42,396 bases of DNA from a virus, in the IMG/VR virus record IMGVR_UViG_2199352024_000002, positions 1-42,396 of that record; one strand, 5' to 3'. Both the position numbers and the translations under genes were made by a program. Within the stretch, counting starts at the first letter, position 1. Each line of letters starts with the position of its first letter. The notes under the pieces were generated by a model. The model had not been told where the DNA came from. It saw only the letters and a list, made by a program, of their open reading frames with translations, and did not search any database. Positions 31,199 to 39,242 of this stretch are shown piece by piece.

Positions 31199-31232
31199 TT
31201 TCCCGGCGGGAAGCGGGAAGTTTTGCGGGAAA
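31198..31232. repeat. 35-bp repeat module 3 (word GCGGGAA)
   Basis: GCGGGAA at positions 9-15, 16-22 and 28-34, inverse TTCCCG at 3-8. It shares one base with the end of module 2. The three modules lie between divergent promoters, upstream of the terminase-small candidate. The rest of 31016-31324 holds the two promoters and no gene. Confidence 0.8.
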
Positions 31233-31258
31233 TTTCATGCATAAATATCTACCTAAAC

Positions 31259-31288
31259 TTGACAATTTGATGTTTTTATTCATAATAT
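31259..31288 (+). promoter_or_regulatory. Rightward packaging-operon promoter
   Basis: TTGACA (31259-31264), 18-base spacer, TAATAT (31283-31288); CATAAT at 31281 with a 16-base spacer is an alternative. It should drive the terminase and portal genes. ATGCAT lies upstream here (31237) and at the other late promoter (39727). Confidence 0.65.
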
Positions 31289-31324
31289 GGGTGGAAATAT
31301 TAATCAAGTTTCGGACGGTGCGCA

Positions 31325-31729
31325 TTGAATGAACAAATTATCCCATTAAATCAAGGGGTGGAATTTATCCCTACTGCCCAAGAGCGGGGTATTGTCATTG
31401 GAATGGCATTATCTGGACGCACTGTTGAAGAGATGGGCAAAATATTAAGAATTTCTGATGATACAGTTTGTAAACATTTCAAAGAAGAATTGAAATATAG
31501 CGTGGGCTTCTTAGAAGGCTCATGCTCTTACAAACTTTGGAACATTGTGCAAACAAGTGATGACTTAAAAGCAGTAGCAGATGCTGCTAAGTTCTTATTA
31601 CGCTTTAAATGTAAATGGAAAGAGGATAAGTCAGTTGATTTAAATGAACATTCTAATACGGTAGCGGTGGCAGCTCATGCCTTTGTTCAGGCTATTTTAG
31701 AAGAAAAGGAGAAGAAGTATGACCACTAA
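31325..31729 (+). CDS. Putative terminase small subunit (HTH protein)
   Basis: 134 residues. An N-terminal HTH-like region (GIVIGMALSGRTVEEMGKIL, RISDDTVCKHFKEEL; residues 23-57) precedes a helical part suited to ring assembly. It is the first gene of the packaging operon, about 900 bases before terminase large, the usual place for the subunit that recognises the packaging site. The sequence is not diagnostic and a regulator cannot be excluded. The repeat modules just upstream are possible binding sites. Confidence 0.6.
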   Translation: MNEQIIPLNQGVEFIPTAQERGIVIGMALSGRTVEEMGKILRISDDTVCKHFKEELKYSVGFLEGSCSYKLWNIVQTSDDLKAVADAAKFLLRFKCKWKEDKSVDLNEHSNTVAVAAHAFVQAILEEKEKKYDH

Positions 31730-31949
31730 TCAATGCCCACAATGCGGCTATTGTCCAACGTGCGGAAGAAGCAATACAGCATGGGGTGCTGGATGGAGCC
31801 CTGTTACTTTTACGACCACTCATAATGGTACTGGCCCTATTACTTCTGGATATGCGCAATCTGTATTTAAACCAGAAAATCTTCAGGCTGGTGACAAAGG
31901 AACCTCAACGCCTCCTTTATATCATTCTGGCCATTCGGTAGGTGGATAA
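31719..31949 (+). CDS. Small zinc-ribbon-like protein 1
   Basis: 76 residues, overlapping the previous gene by 11 bases. CPQCGYCPTCGRS (6-18) supplies four closely spaced Cys, then a Gly/Thr/Ser-rich, probably flexible tail. Similar short proteins occur beside phage terminase genes. Whether it binds zinc or a packaging component is unknown. Confidence 0.65.
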   Translation: MTTNQCPQCGYCPTCGRSNTAWGAGWSPVTFTTTHNGTGPITSGYAQSVFKPENLQAGDKGTSTPPLYHSGHSVGG

Positions 31950-31950
31950 C

Positions 31951-32115
31951 ATGATCATTAGCTGTGAGTGTGGGTCCCCTTTAATAATAGATACCACGAC
32001 GAGGTTAGTGGGTCGTCCTCCACGTTATAGAACAGAATGCTCAGGATGTGGTGAGGAAGGAGGTCCGATACATATTGAAAATGTTTTTATTAAAAAGGAG
32101 GGTTTTGATGGTTAA
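31951..32115 (+). CDS. Small zinc-ribbon protein 2
   Basis: 54 residues starting MIISCECGSPLIIDTTTRLV, one base after the previous stop. CECG (5-8) and CSGCG (30-34) give a classic two-knuckle ribbon. It overlaps the next gene by 8 bases. Function unknown. Confidence 0.65.
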   Translation: MIISCECGSPLIIDTTTRLVGRPPRYRTECSGCGEEGGPIHIENVFIKKEGFDG

Positions 32116-32308
32116 AAAATGTAAGTGCGGGGGCGTTTATGACTCTGCCTATAATGAGAGCATTAAGCCTATTACGAAATGGATTGTTGCTAACTGCAAC
32201 AAATGCGAGAAGGGGGTTTTAGTAAAATATACGGAATTTCTTAAGGAGACCCACGATGACCATTATGGCTGGGGTTCATCGCTTTGTTCAGGCGATAGGG
32301 GATTTTGA
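32108..32308 (+). CDS. Small zinc-ribbon protein 3
   Basis: 66 residues from ATG 32108, chosen because GGAGG lies 6 bases upstream. CKCGG (5-9) and CNKCEKG (30-36) form the two knuckles, then an acidic, His-containing tail. Its TGA shares a base with the next ATG. Function unknown. Confidence 0.68.
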   Translation: MVKKCKCGGVYDSAYNESIKPITKWIVANCNKCEKGVLVKYTEFLKETHDDHYGWGSSLCSGDRGF

Positions 32309-32502
32309 TGATTAAACTATGCAACTGCGGTCAGTTCTTACATGTCAAACACAACATTTCTACTAATGGCGTGACCCAACCACGATGCGCTATCTGTAAG
32401 TGCGGAGAAACAGCAGAATTGCCACCGTTAAATCCCCATGAAGAAAGAGCGTTCTGGAATGAATATATGAGGGAATTCAATGCTAACCCAACTTCCATCT
32501 GA
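32308..32502 (+). CDS. Small zinc-ribbon protein 4
   Basis: 64 residues: MIKLCNCGQFLHV, then CAICKCGE near residue 27-34, and a helical, acidic C-terminus (NPHEERAFWNEYMREFNANP). ATG 32308 has GGGGA 6 bases upstream. Same fold class as its neighbours by Cys spacing, but little other likeness. Function unknown. Confidence 0.65.
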   Translation: MIKLCNCGQFLHVKHNISTNGVTQPRCAICKCGETAELPPLNPHEERAFWNEYMREFNANPTSI

Positions 32503-32662
32503 TATCTGTCCTGATAACTTCCAATGCATTGATGGGGTGTTAATTCCGCAATCTCATCGTTGGCGTAAATTAGAAGATGCGCGCTCTGAAGTAGATCACC
32601 TTATTCGCTATGTATGCAGATTATGCGGCAAATACAGCGCGGTCAGTGATAATGTCAGCTAA
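32480..32662 (+). CDS. Small Cys-containing protein 5
   Basis: 60 residues, ribosome site GAGGGA 5 bases upstream. Cys in DICPDNFQC and a C-terminal YVCRLCGKYS knuckle. It is the last of five consecutive Cys-rich genes and overlaps the terminase start by 11 bases. Confidence 0.62.
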   Translation: MLTQLPSDICPDNFQCIDGVLIPQSHRWRKLEDARSEVDHLIRYVCRLCGKYSAVSDNVS

Positions 32663-34196
32663 AGTAGATGAACTAATAGATTTAAAAACAACTCTTCTCG
32701 CGTCCTTACTCACCTTTACCCGAGTCTTTTATAAAGAATTAACAGGCAATGAATTTCAAATCTCTAATCCAATCGGACGGGAATCTCATTTTATTACAGT
32801 ATGCCGTGAATTAACTTTATGTGCGAGAGAGCCAGGGCGTAAAACATATATCGGCATTCCACCCGGGCATGGTAAGAGCACAATGCTTATTATGTTTGTT
32901 TGCTGGACTATGGCGAGATATCCAGACAGTAAATATCTTTATATTAGCTATGCTGTTTCACTCGCATCTAAGCATACCGAGACTATCAAACGCATTATTC
33001 AATTACCGCTATATCGAAAATTATTTGGCATTACTATATCCAATGACGCTCGCGGTAAAGAGTATTTTCGGAATAATTTCGGTGGTGAAGTAGCAGCTTT
33101 TGGTAGTGGCGGCGGTATTATGGGTCGAGATGGCGGCATGCCATTTCTTGACAGATTCTCAGGATGTGTTTTGATGGATGACATGCATAAGGCTGATGAC
33201 GTGCATAGTGACACCATGCGAGAAATTCCTATTAGAACCTATATGGAAGGGATTTTAAAAAGGTTGCGTGGTGTGAATGTCTCAATGATTGGCATTGGGC
33301 AACGTTTGCATGAAGCGGATTTATGGGATTTTATTATGAGCGGCAAGGATGGCCACAAATGGCATTCCGTCATTCTTAAAGCTCTTGATGATGCACGTAA
33401 TGCTTTATATCCCGAGGCATTTCCTAAAGAATTATTAGAGATAGAAGAAGAATTTAACCCTTATGTACATGCCGCGCAAAATCAACAAAATCCATTGCCT
33501 GCTGGTGGCGGCATCTTTAAGCTGCATGACTTTCCTCGCTTAGATTTAGAGCCAAGGATACTGCATAGTTTTGTGACATGTGACACAGCTGAAACTGAAG
33601 ATACACGCCGCGATAAAACTGTCTTTAGTCACTGGGGTCTTTATAAGATTAAAATGGGGGAGCGTGAGCTTGACCAATATGCGCTGCATGTAATTGATTG
33701 TGAAGCTGACAATATAGACTCTGGTGATTTAGAAGAGCGATTTATATCATTCTGGCATAAGACTCAATTACATAGAGTGCCGCCAATTGAAGCTGCAATT
33801 GAAAAGAAAAGTACCGGTGTTACACTTGTCTCGGTATTAAAAAGAATACAAGGGCTTATTGTGCGCCCTATTGAGCGCAGTATCATTCACGGCAATAAAT
33901 CTAGTCGATTCTTAGCAATGGTCCCTTATGTGCGCCGCAAGTTAATTTCATTGCCGGCAGATGGTTACCATACAGAAGAATTTATTACTCATATGACGAA
34001 GATAACCGACAATGATTCACATCGTTTTGATGATATTTGTGACACTGCTTATGACGCTATTAAGATTGCATTAATTGATAAATCGCTTATTCGTAAAGTT
34101 GAAACAGTTGAAGATGATGTTAAATTGAAAGCTATTATTGCTCAAACCACCCGACAGACCCAACAGCACCACAGGAATATATACCATGGCTTCTAA
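32652..34196 (+). CDS. Terminase large subunit
   Basis: 514 residues from ATG 32652; an earlier in-frame ATG (32610) lies deep in the previous gene. The motor that pumps DNA into the prohead and cuts it. Walker A GIPPGHGKST (68-77), Walker B CVLMDD (172-177), coupling motif region near SMIGIGQRLHEADLW (211-225), and an RNase-H-like nuclease beginning at SFVTCDTAET (Asp311) with a closing RFDDICDTAYDA. The end overlaps the portal gene by 11 bases. Confidence 0.93.
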   Translation: MSAKVDELIDLKTTLLASLLTFTRVFYKELTGNEFQISNPIGRESHFITVCRELTLCAREPGRKTYIGIPPGHGKSTMLIMFVCWTMARYPDSKYLYISYAVSLASKHTETIKRIIQLPLYRKLFGITISNDARGKEYFRNNFGGEVAAFGSGGGIMGRDGGMPFLDRFSGCVLMDDMHKADDVHSDTMREIPIRTYMEGILKRLRGVNVSMIGIGQRLHEADLWDFIMSGKDGHKWHSVILKALDDARNALYPEAFPKELLEIEEEFNPYVHAAQNQQNPLPAGGGIFKLHDFPRLDLEPRILHSFVTCDTAETEDTRRDKTVFSHWGLYKIKMGERELDQYALHVIDCEADNIDSGDLEERFISFWHKTQLHRVPPIEAAIEKKSTGVTLVSVLKRIQGLIVRPIERSIIHGNKSSRFLAMVPYVRRKLISLPADGYHTEEFITHMTKITDNDSHRFDDICDTAYDAIKIALIDKSLIRKVETVEDDVKLKAIIAQTTRQTQQHHRNIYHGF

Positions 34197-36588
34197 ATAT
34201 AAAAAATCTCACAAATCAGAAGATAAACTAAAGTTAATCAAAGATAATATTTCCAGTTCTTATAGTTATTTTGCTGACAACTATAAGTCCTACAGAAATT
34301 ATACTTACTTTACGTTCGTCTCTAATTTAAGCTCTCAACAAGCATCATCGTTATTGTCAATGTCTAAAGCGCCGTTAGAGTTTAATATTATGGAGGCTTT
34401 AGTTAACAAACGATTGGGTGAATTTTCACGCTCTGAGCAATATATTAAAGTATCTGCTACTCCTACTGCAGATATTTCACAAAATCCTGCGTTGGCACAA
34501 CAAGTAGATATTACTGAAGCTCATTTACGTTATCGTTTAACAGGCTCTTATAACAATGATATGCGTTACCAGATATTTAAATGTATGGTGAGTGGTGGTT
34601 GGGGCGTGGGTGAGACTTATGTTGATTATGTGGATGAGAATACGTTTGAAAAAGAAATATATAATGTAGCGCATCCCAATCCATGTCTGGTGTTCTTTGA
34701 CCCGAATGCTAAGGAATCGCATAAAGGAGATGGTGATTATTGTGGTGATATTAATTTTGTAGGTGAGGAAGAGTTACGTCGTCGTTTTGGCGATGATAAA
34801 GCAGAAGAGATTATGGCATCTAGCTATCAACCTTTATCTAGTGCTGAAAGTGGATTTGGATGGGATAAGCTTATTAATGGACAACCTACCTGGACGATTG
34901 TTCGGTATTTTGAGAAAGAATATAAGCGCATCCGTAAAGTTGAGGTAGCGGATAATCCAATCACTGGGTCACGCCATACTATGACTGCTAAAGCTTATGA
35001 GATTATGTTGGCTGAATGGGATAGTCTGCACACATTTGCTCTTCCTCCAGAAGTTATTCAAAGTCGCTGGGTAATTGAAGAGACAATATGCGAATATACA
35101 GTTGCAGGGTGCGGTGTTTTGGAAAAGAAAAAGACTCCTTATCCATGGCTTCCCTTAGTATTCTTTGATGGGAATTCGGTATTTACTTCTGAAAATGAAT
35201 TGTCTTTGACTCAGAAGCAATTTACTCGTCCTCTTACTTATCAAGCTAAATCAACACAGAAGTTCTTAAACTCATTAGGGCAAACTATTCTGTTGGAATC
35301 TGATAGTTTATTGCAATCTGATATTATGATGTCTAAGGAGTCGATTGCGTCTGAGTATTTTGAAGATTGGAAGAAGCCACAGCAAAATAGGGTTTTAATT
35401 TACAATGGCTTTGTGGAAGGTGACCCGGAAAAGCAAGCACCTCCTCCACGAGAAGTAATTAGACCTCAATTACCTGCTTTTATTCCGCAGATGTTTAGTT
35501 ATGCACCAACTTTAATGCAGATTGTATTAGGTAGTTATGGCGCTCAAGAAGCGATTCAAAGTGATGATCCATCCGGAGTAGCCATTCAACATGGCGCTGT
35601 TCAATCTAGTTTGATTTCTGAGCCTTATTCAGTAGGTTTTTCTGCTGGATTAACTCGTATGGCTAATCTGAATTTAAAGTTAATGCCAGAGGTTTATGGG
35701 ACTCCACGTGTCATTCCTATTCAAATGAATGACGGCTCTATTAAGAATTTAGGTATTAATGGTGCGCCTAATCCGCAGTCAGTGCAAGCGCCTAATCAAA
35801 TGCAACAACCTCAACAAGCGCCCGGCGAACAACCTTTACCTGAAGGTGTTAAGATTAATTTCAAACCAACAGACATGGTAGTTCAAATTGAGCCAGGACC
35901 CAGTGTTGGTGTTCAGAAAGAAATGATGCTGAAACAAATGATAGCAATGGGTCAATTCTTGCCTAGCGTTGCGCAATTCTGGAATGAAAATCCAGAGCTA
36001 TTCTTTGAGAATATGGAGGGTATTGGTGTTGATAGGATGATTTCCAAATTCGAAGAATTTAAGAAAGCTAATGCTGAGCAACAAGCGCAACAGCAACAGA
36101 TGGTGCAACAAAGGCAAATGCTTGAATTGCAAAATATGGATGCTGTTAATAAGAAGCTTATCGCTGAATCGCAGGCCAAGATTTCTGATGCTGAGACTAA
36201 TGCTCGCAAAGTGGACAATCAGGAATCACAATTCGTTGCTGGATATATTCAGGAAGATAGTAAGCAAGCGAAAGAGCATCAGATAAAAGTTGCTCAAGTA
36301 TTGGAGAAAAACCGAGAAACTCATCTAGAGGCTGAGATAAAACAAGCTGAGCTATTAAATGAAACGATTGGTCATATGATGAAGAATAAAGAAATCAATG
36401 CTGAGAATAAAAGAACGGAAGTTGACTTGGCAATCGCCCATTCCTCGCATATAATGGATATTGACAAACATCATCATCAAAAAAATATGGAGCAAGAAGG
36501 TCTGGCTCTAGAAAAGGATAAGCACGAACATCAAAAGAAAATGGATAAGAAGACAGGAGAAAAGAACAATGGAGAGAGCCAAGTTTAG
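34186..36588 (+). CDS. Portal protein, P22 gp1-like
   Basis: 800 residues from ATG 34186, with AGGA about 10 bases upstream. It forms the dodecameric ring through which DNA enters and leaves. Length and layout resemble P22 portal (725 residues): the N-terminal core region (YKSYRNYTYFTFVSNLSSQQ ... EFNIMEALVNKRLGEFSRSE), central clip/stem region, and a long Gln- and Lys-rich helical C-terminus from about residue 630 (EQQAQQQQMVQQRQMLELQ), as in the P22 barrel. The last 50 residues are very His/Lys-rich. Confidence 0.9.
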   Translation: MASKYKKSHKSEDKLKLIKDNISSSYSYFADNYKSYRNYTYFTFVSNLSSQQASSLLSMSKAPLEFNIMEALVNKRLGEFSRSEQYIKVSATPTADISQNPALAQQVDITEAHLRYRLTGSYNNDMRYQIFKCMVSGGWGVGETYVDYVDENTFEKEIYNVAHPNPCLVFFDPNAKESHKGDGDYCGDINFVGEEELRRRFGDDKAEEIMASSYQPLSSAESGFGWDKLINGQPTWTIVRYFEKEYKRIRKVEVADNPITGSRHTMTAKAYEIMLAEWDSLHTFALPPEVIQSRWVIEETICEYTVAGCGVLEKKKTPYPWLPLVFFDGNSVFTSENELSLTQKQFTRPLTYQAKSTQKFLNSLGQTILLESDSLLQSDIMMSKESIASEYFEDWKKPQQNRVLIYNGFVEGDPEKQAPPPREVIRPQLPAFIPQMFSYAPTLMQIVLGSYGAQEAIQSDDPSGVAIQHGAVQSSLISEPYSVGFSAGLTRMANLNLKLMPEVYGTPRVIPIQMNDGSIKNLGINGAPNPQSVQAPNQMQQPQQAPGEQPLPEGVKINFKPTDMVVQIEPGPSVGVQKEMMLKQMIAMGQFLPSVAQFWNENPELFFENMEGIGVDRMISKFEEFKKANAEQQAQQQQMVQQRQMLELQNMDAVNKKLIAESQAKISDAETNARKVDNQESQFVAGYIQEDSKQAKEHQIKVAQVLEKNRETHLEAEIKQAELLNETIGHMMKNKEINAENKRTEVDLAIAHSSHIMDIDKHHHQKNMEQEGLALEKDKHEHQKKMDKKTGEKNNGESQV

Positions 36589-36811
36589 ATTTCACAAAGG
36601 CCCTTTAAGTGATTCAATGAAGACGGTGATGGAAGTAGATTCGTTAGATGATATCCGTGAAAAGATGTATTGGGGGTCTAGTGGCCGATTAACATGCAGT
36701 TTTATGATGTTTGACCCAAGGATTAATTGGAAGACGTATGTGATTTGTGATGGTCATGGCACAGTAGGGTTTTCTAATCGATTATTAAAATATAAAGGAT
36801 GGGTTTGTTGA
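36569..36811 (+). CDS. Hypothetical protein, 80 residues
   Basis: Overlaps the portal gene by 20 bases with GGAG 9 bases before its ATG. Beta-rich, basic, ending in GFSNRLLKYKGWVC. No motif recognised. First of a dozen small genes between portal and scaffold, where P22 has none. Confidence 0.6.
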   Translation: MERAKFRFHKGPLSDSMKTVMEVDSLDDIREKMYWGSSGRLTCSFMMFDPRINWKTYVICDGHGTVGFSNRLLKYKGWVC

Positions 36812-37099
36812 ATGACGGAAAAGAAAGTGACTGTTAGCGCAATAATAGGAATGCATCTTCCTTTTATGTATGCAATAAACCCTTTTATATTAAATTTAAG
36901 AGCAGAAAATAAAGACAAATTAGTTCATCGCAATATTTTGAATGGCATGAAAGAAAGAGGGTTAGAGCCTTTCCATAATATTTCGTGCAAAATGACAAAA
37001 GCAGAGTTTTTAGAGTTTGAGAAAAGTATTTATGAGTTTTTAAAAGAAGCTGAAACATTATTTGAGGACGTCAAGAATGATGACAGAAAAGAAAGTTAA
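36812..37099 (+). CDS. Hypothetical protein, 95 residues
   Basis: Starts immediately after the previous TGA. MTEKKVTVSAIIGMHLPFMY at the N-terminus, then a charged helical end. Two hydrophobic stretches are too weak for a sure membrane call. It overlaps the next gene by 20 bases. Its first six residues match that gene's start (MTEKKV), hinting at a partial duplication. Confidence 0.6.
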   Translation: MTEKKVTVSAIIGMHLPFMYAINPFILNLRAENKDKLVHRNILNGMKERGLEPFHNISCKMTKAEFLEFEKSIYEFLKEAETLFEDVKNDDRKES

Positions 37100-37229
37100 A
37101 ATAACATGGATTCTTGGCGAGGAGTGCGGCAGTCGACTTCCTGCATGGGTAAAATACAGGGATATTGATGCAATAATACAATTTTTAGAAGAGGTGCGGG
37201 ATGCCACTGATGATAGACGAGCCAGATGA
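37080..37229 (+). CDS. 49-residue hypothetical protein
   Basis: MTEKKVKITWILGEECGSRL then PAWVKYRDIDAIIQFLEEVR. Short mixed fold with an acidic-basic end. An in-frame ATG lies 3 bases earlier (37077). It overlaps the next gene by 29 bases. Unknown. Confidence 0.55.
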   Translation: MTEKKVKITWILGEECGSRLPAWVKYRDIDAIIQFLEEVRDATDDRRAR

Positions 37230-37497
37230 TGATTATATCCATATGGGTTCACCTTATACAGGCAACGCAAAATATTTTGATGGAAATTATGAGGGAATTC
37301 AATATAGCATGGGGCTGCATAGATGCGATAGGTGTAATACAGCTATAGATTATCCATGTTATTTTGCAGCTACGAGTTATAGAAAAGAGGGTAGCGAGCC
37401 AGGTTATTGCCTTGAATGTTTCGCTAAAATAATGACTAAAAAGATGGAGAATAATAAAAATGCCGCTAAAAAAAGGCAAATCGAAGAAAATAATTAG
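37201..37497 (+). CDS. Zinc-ribbon-like hypothetical protein
   Basis: 98 residues. CDRC (42-45) and CLEC (70-73) frame a compact zinc ribbon, then a Lys/Asn-rich tail. GAGG 9 bases upstream. It overlaps the next gene by 38 bases. One of several Cys-knuckle proteins in this late region. Confidence 0.65.
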   Translation: MPLMIDEPDDDYIHMGSPYTGNAKYFDGNYEGIQYSMGLHRCDRCNTAIDYPCYFAATSYRKEGSEPGYCLECFAKIMTKKMENNKNAAKKRQIEENN

Positions 37498-37594
37498 TGA
37501 TAATATCAAAACAGAAATGGCTGCAGGGAAACCGCAAGACCAAGCTGTTGCTATTGCTATGAGTAAAGCTGGGAAGAGTAAAAAGAAGAAATAA
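37460..37594 (+). CDS. Small basic conserved phage protein ([10 protein letters not shown] type)
   Basis: 44 residues, about a third of them Lys. It starts [20 protein letters not shown] and continues [20 protein letters not shown]. This pattern (KxISxNIKTxMxxGKPxxQAVAIAxxKAGKS) is common in small phage proteins near head genes. It is highly basic and probably binds DNA or other acidic partners, but its role is not established. Its TAA overlaps the next ATG by one base. Confidence 0.82.
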   Translation: MPLKKGKSKKIISDNIKTEMAAGKPQDQAVAIAMSKAGKSKKKK

Positions 37595-37899
37595 TGGATA
37601 TTATTAAATTCCCTAAATACAAAAGAAAAGGCGAGAAAGACTCTTATCATATTCACTGGGATGAAATTAAAGATGAGATAGGCAGAATGTCTTTAGCTCA
37701 ATTACCCGAAGAGATATCATCAGAGGATTATACTTTACAAGGATTTATTCATTTACCATTTAGCGCTTCTTTAAGTGGTGATGATGCAGTTGAAGAAGAT
37801 GCATGTTATATACCCTGCATATGCTTTATGTCAGAAAATGGGTTGGTAAAATTGGTGGCCTTGAAGACATTAATGCCACATTTAGAATGTTTTAAATAA
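37594..37899 (+). CDS. Hypothetical protein, 101 residues
   Basis: [20 protein letters not shown], then an acidic middle with DDAVEEDACYIPCICFMSEN (three Cys) and a hydrophobic end. Soluble. No family recognised. It starts in the stop of the basic protein gene, so it is probably coupled. Confidence 0.58.
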   Translation: MDIIKFPKYKRKGEKDSYHIHWDEIKDEIGRMSLAQLPEEISSEDYTLQGFIHLPFSASLSGDDAVEEDACYIPCICFMSENGLVKLVALKTLMPHLECFK

Positions 37900-37914
37900 A
37901 TTAAGGCAATTAAT

Positions 37915-38361
37915 ATGCAGCTAATAATGGTAAATAGAAGTCAAAATCTAAGCGTATATGCTCCAATACACCAAATACGCGGCATTCAGGTTTCTCGGTG
38001 CGGATATGAGGAATTCGGCATTAAAATAACATTATCCAATGACGAAGGTATGCTTATTCCTGTTGGCTCTGAAATTATGGCTAAAGAATTGGCTAATGAA
38101 ATGCCTTCGTATATCAGCGGTCCTTTATTAGATGGCGCACCCTGTATTTATATAGATATTGATAGGTTTGTGGATGTACGCCGCCATAAACTATTCGATA
38201 TAGAGCAAATTAGATGTTCCTGTGGAGCGGATTTAAAAATTGATTTAAGAGTTAATTCTAATATTCTGCCTGAAAAATTCATTCTTCATTGCAAGGAATG
38301 TAGTAGTAAATATTCTGTCTCAACCGAAAATATGTTGGCATGGTGTAAAGATGATTCATAG
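37915..38361 (+). CDS. Zinc-ribbon-like hypothetical protein, 148 residues
   Basis: A beta-rich N-terminal 95 residues are followed by a ribbon: CSCG (100-103) and CKEC (122-125), with DLKIDLRVNSNILPEKFILH between. Ribosome site AAGG 8 bases upstream. Function unknown; the N-terminal part has no recognised domain. Confidence 0.62.
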   Translation: MQLIMVNRSQNLSVYAPIHQIRGIQVSRCGYEEFGIKITLSNDEGMLIPVGSEIMAKELANEMPSYISGPLLDGAPCIYIDIDRFVDVRRHKLFDIEQIRCSCGADLKIDLRVNSNILPEKFILHCKECSSKYSVSTENMLAWCKDDS

Positions 38362-38374
38362 TAAGGAGTAGAAA

Positions 38375-38665
38375 ATGTTAATAATAATAACCAGTAAAGC
38401 TGAAACAACAGCATTATTTATACAGGCAGAAGAACTAACCTATCTTCATGCCTGTCAGATTGACAATTATAAATGGGAAAGTGAAGAAATAGCCCGTGAA
38501 TCAGAATGGGGGATAGAATTTAATCTTAAAGATGCTTCATCTTTGACCGTGAAGTGTGGCAATGAAGAGAAAGCAAGGAATGCAGAGAAGAATATACCGC
38601 GATTAATTTATGAAGCCGTTAAACGCGGCGAGGAAGCATTGTGGGTTGAATTGGGTGATGAGTGA
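38375..38665 (+). CDS. Hypothetical protein, 96 residues
   Basis: Ribosome site AAGGAG 6 bases upstream. Alpha/beta, acidic (LIIITSKAETTALFIQAEEL at the N-terminus). Helical C-terminal part EEKARNAEKNIPRLIYEAVK. It overlaps the next gene by 8 bases. Unknown. Confidence 0.58.
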   Translation: MLIIITSKAETTALFIQAEELTYLHACQIDNYKWESEEIARESEWGIEFNLKDASSLTVKCGNEEKARNAEKNIPRLIYEAVKRGEEALWVELGDE

Positions 38666-38810
38666 TATGACTTTAGAGCAGCTGAAAGAGTTTTATGAGA
38701 AACCATACGGTGAAGGTAATGAATGCCCCGTTAGCAATCTTCCTGAAGGAAGTGAGGTATGGCTGATAGCCGCAGATGGTAAGAGTGCGAAATTTTGGTG
38801 GAAAGGATGA
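38658..38810 (+). CDS. 50-residue hypothetical protein
   Basis: MSDMTLEQLKEFYEKPYGEG, then PEGSEVWLIAADGKSAKFWW. Start 38658 chosen for its overlap with the previous stop; MTLEQL at 38667 is the alternative. Small alpha/beta. Unknown. Confidence 0.52.
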   Translation: MSDMTLEQLKEFYEKPYGEGNECPVSNLPEGSEVWLIAADGKSAKFWWKG

Positions 38811-39241
38811 TGAGTGATGAAGATCTTGCTAAGATAATATGGGAGGGTAAACTCCCTGGAACATTAACAATAATGCCTTATAAAAAGTGCGGAAAATGTG
38901 AGCAATGCTTACAGGAGGCGCAAGGGGATGAAATATTCCTAATCGAAAAGCTTTGTATAGACCAAATGGAAAATGAATTACGTGATGCTTGGACTTATGT
39001 AGTAGAAGGGTTTGTATATACACAGGAAGAAGCTGATGACATCGTAGCCGCTGGTGGTAAATACGACGGAACTGGTTGGCCTGTTGCGAAAGGGGTGAGT
39101 ATTGATTATTATAGGGCTTTCTATGTAGAGAAATTTAAAGCTCCCGCCAGTCAAATGGAGAATGAAGGAAAGCTTTCCGCATCCTCTAAAGCTAAGATTG
39201 ATGCGAAAGCTAATAAAGTTCTTGGTAAAAAGAAAAAGTAG
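38807..39241 (+). CDS. Cys-knuckle hypothetical protein with basic tail
   Basis: 144 residues from ATG 38807 (38810 is equally possible). KKCGKCEQCLQEA (about 27-39) contains three Cys in a knuckle. A WTYVVEGFVYTQEEADDIVA region and a Lys-rich C-terminus (KAKIDAKANKVLGKKKK) follow. It is the last gene before the leftward gene at 39243, the two stop codons being one base apart. Confidence 0.6.
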   Translation: MMSDEDLAKIIWEGKLPGTLTIMPYKKCGKCEQCLQEAQGDEIFLIEKLCIDQMENELRDAWTYVVEGFVYTQEEADDIVAAGGKYDGTGWPVAKGVSIDYYRAFYVEKFKAPASQMENEGKLSASSKAKIDAKANKVLGKKKK

Positions 39242-39242
39242 T

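Noticed and set aside
31090-31232. CRISPR-like array
   Set aside because: Repeats differ in sequence between modules and there are no spacers of regular length and unique content. The architecture is inverted plus direct half-sites.
37249-37656. 135-codon leftward frame
   Set aside because: Lies opposite several coupled small genes with good ribosome sites, and its hydrophobic, Phe/Ile-rich content is typical of an antisense shadow in AT-rich DNA.
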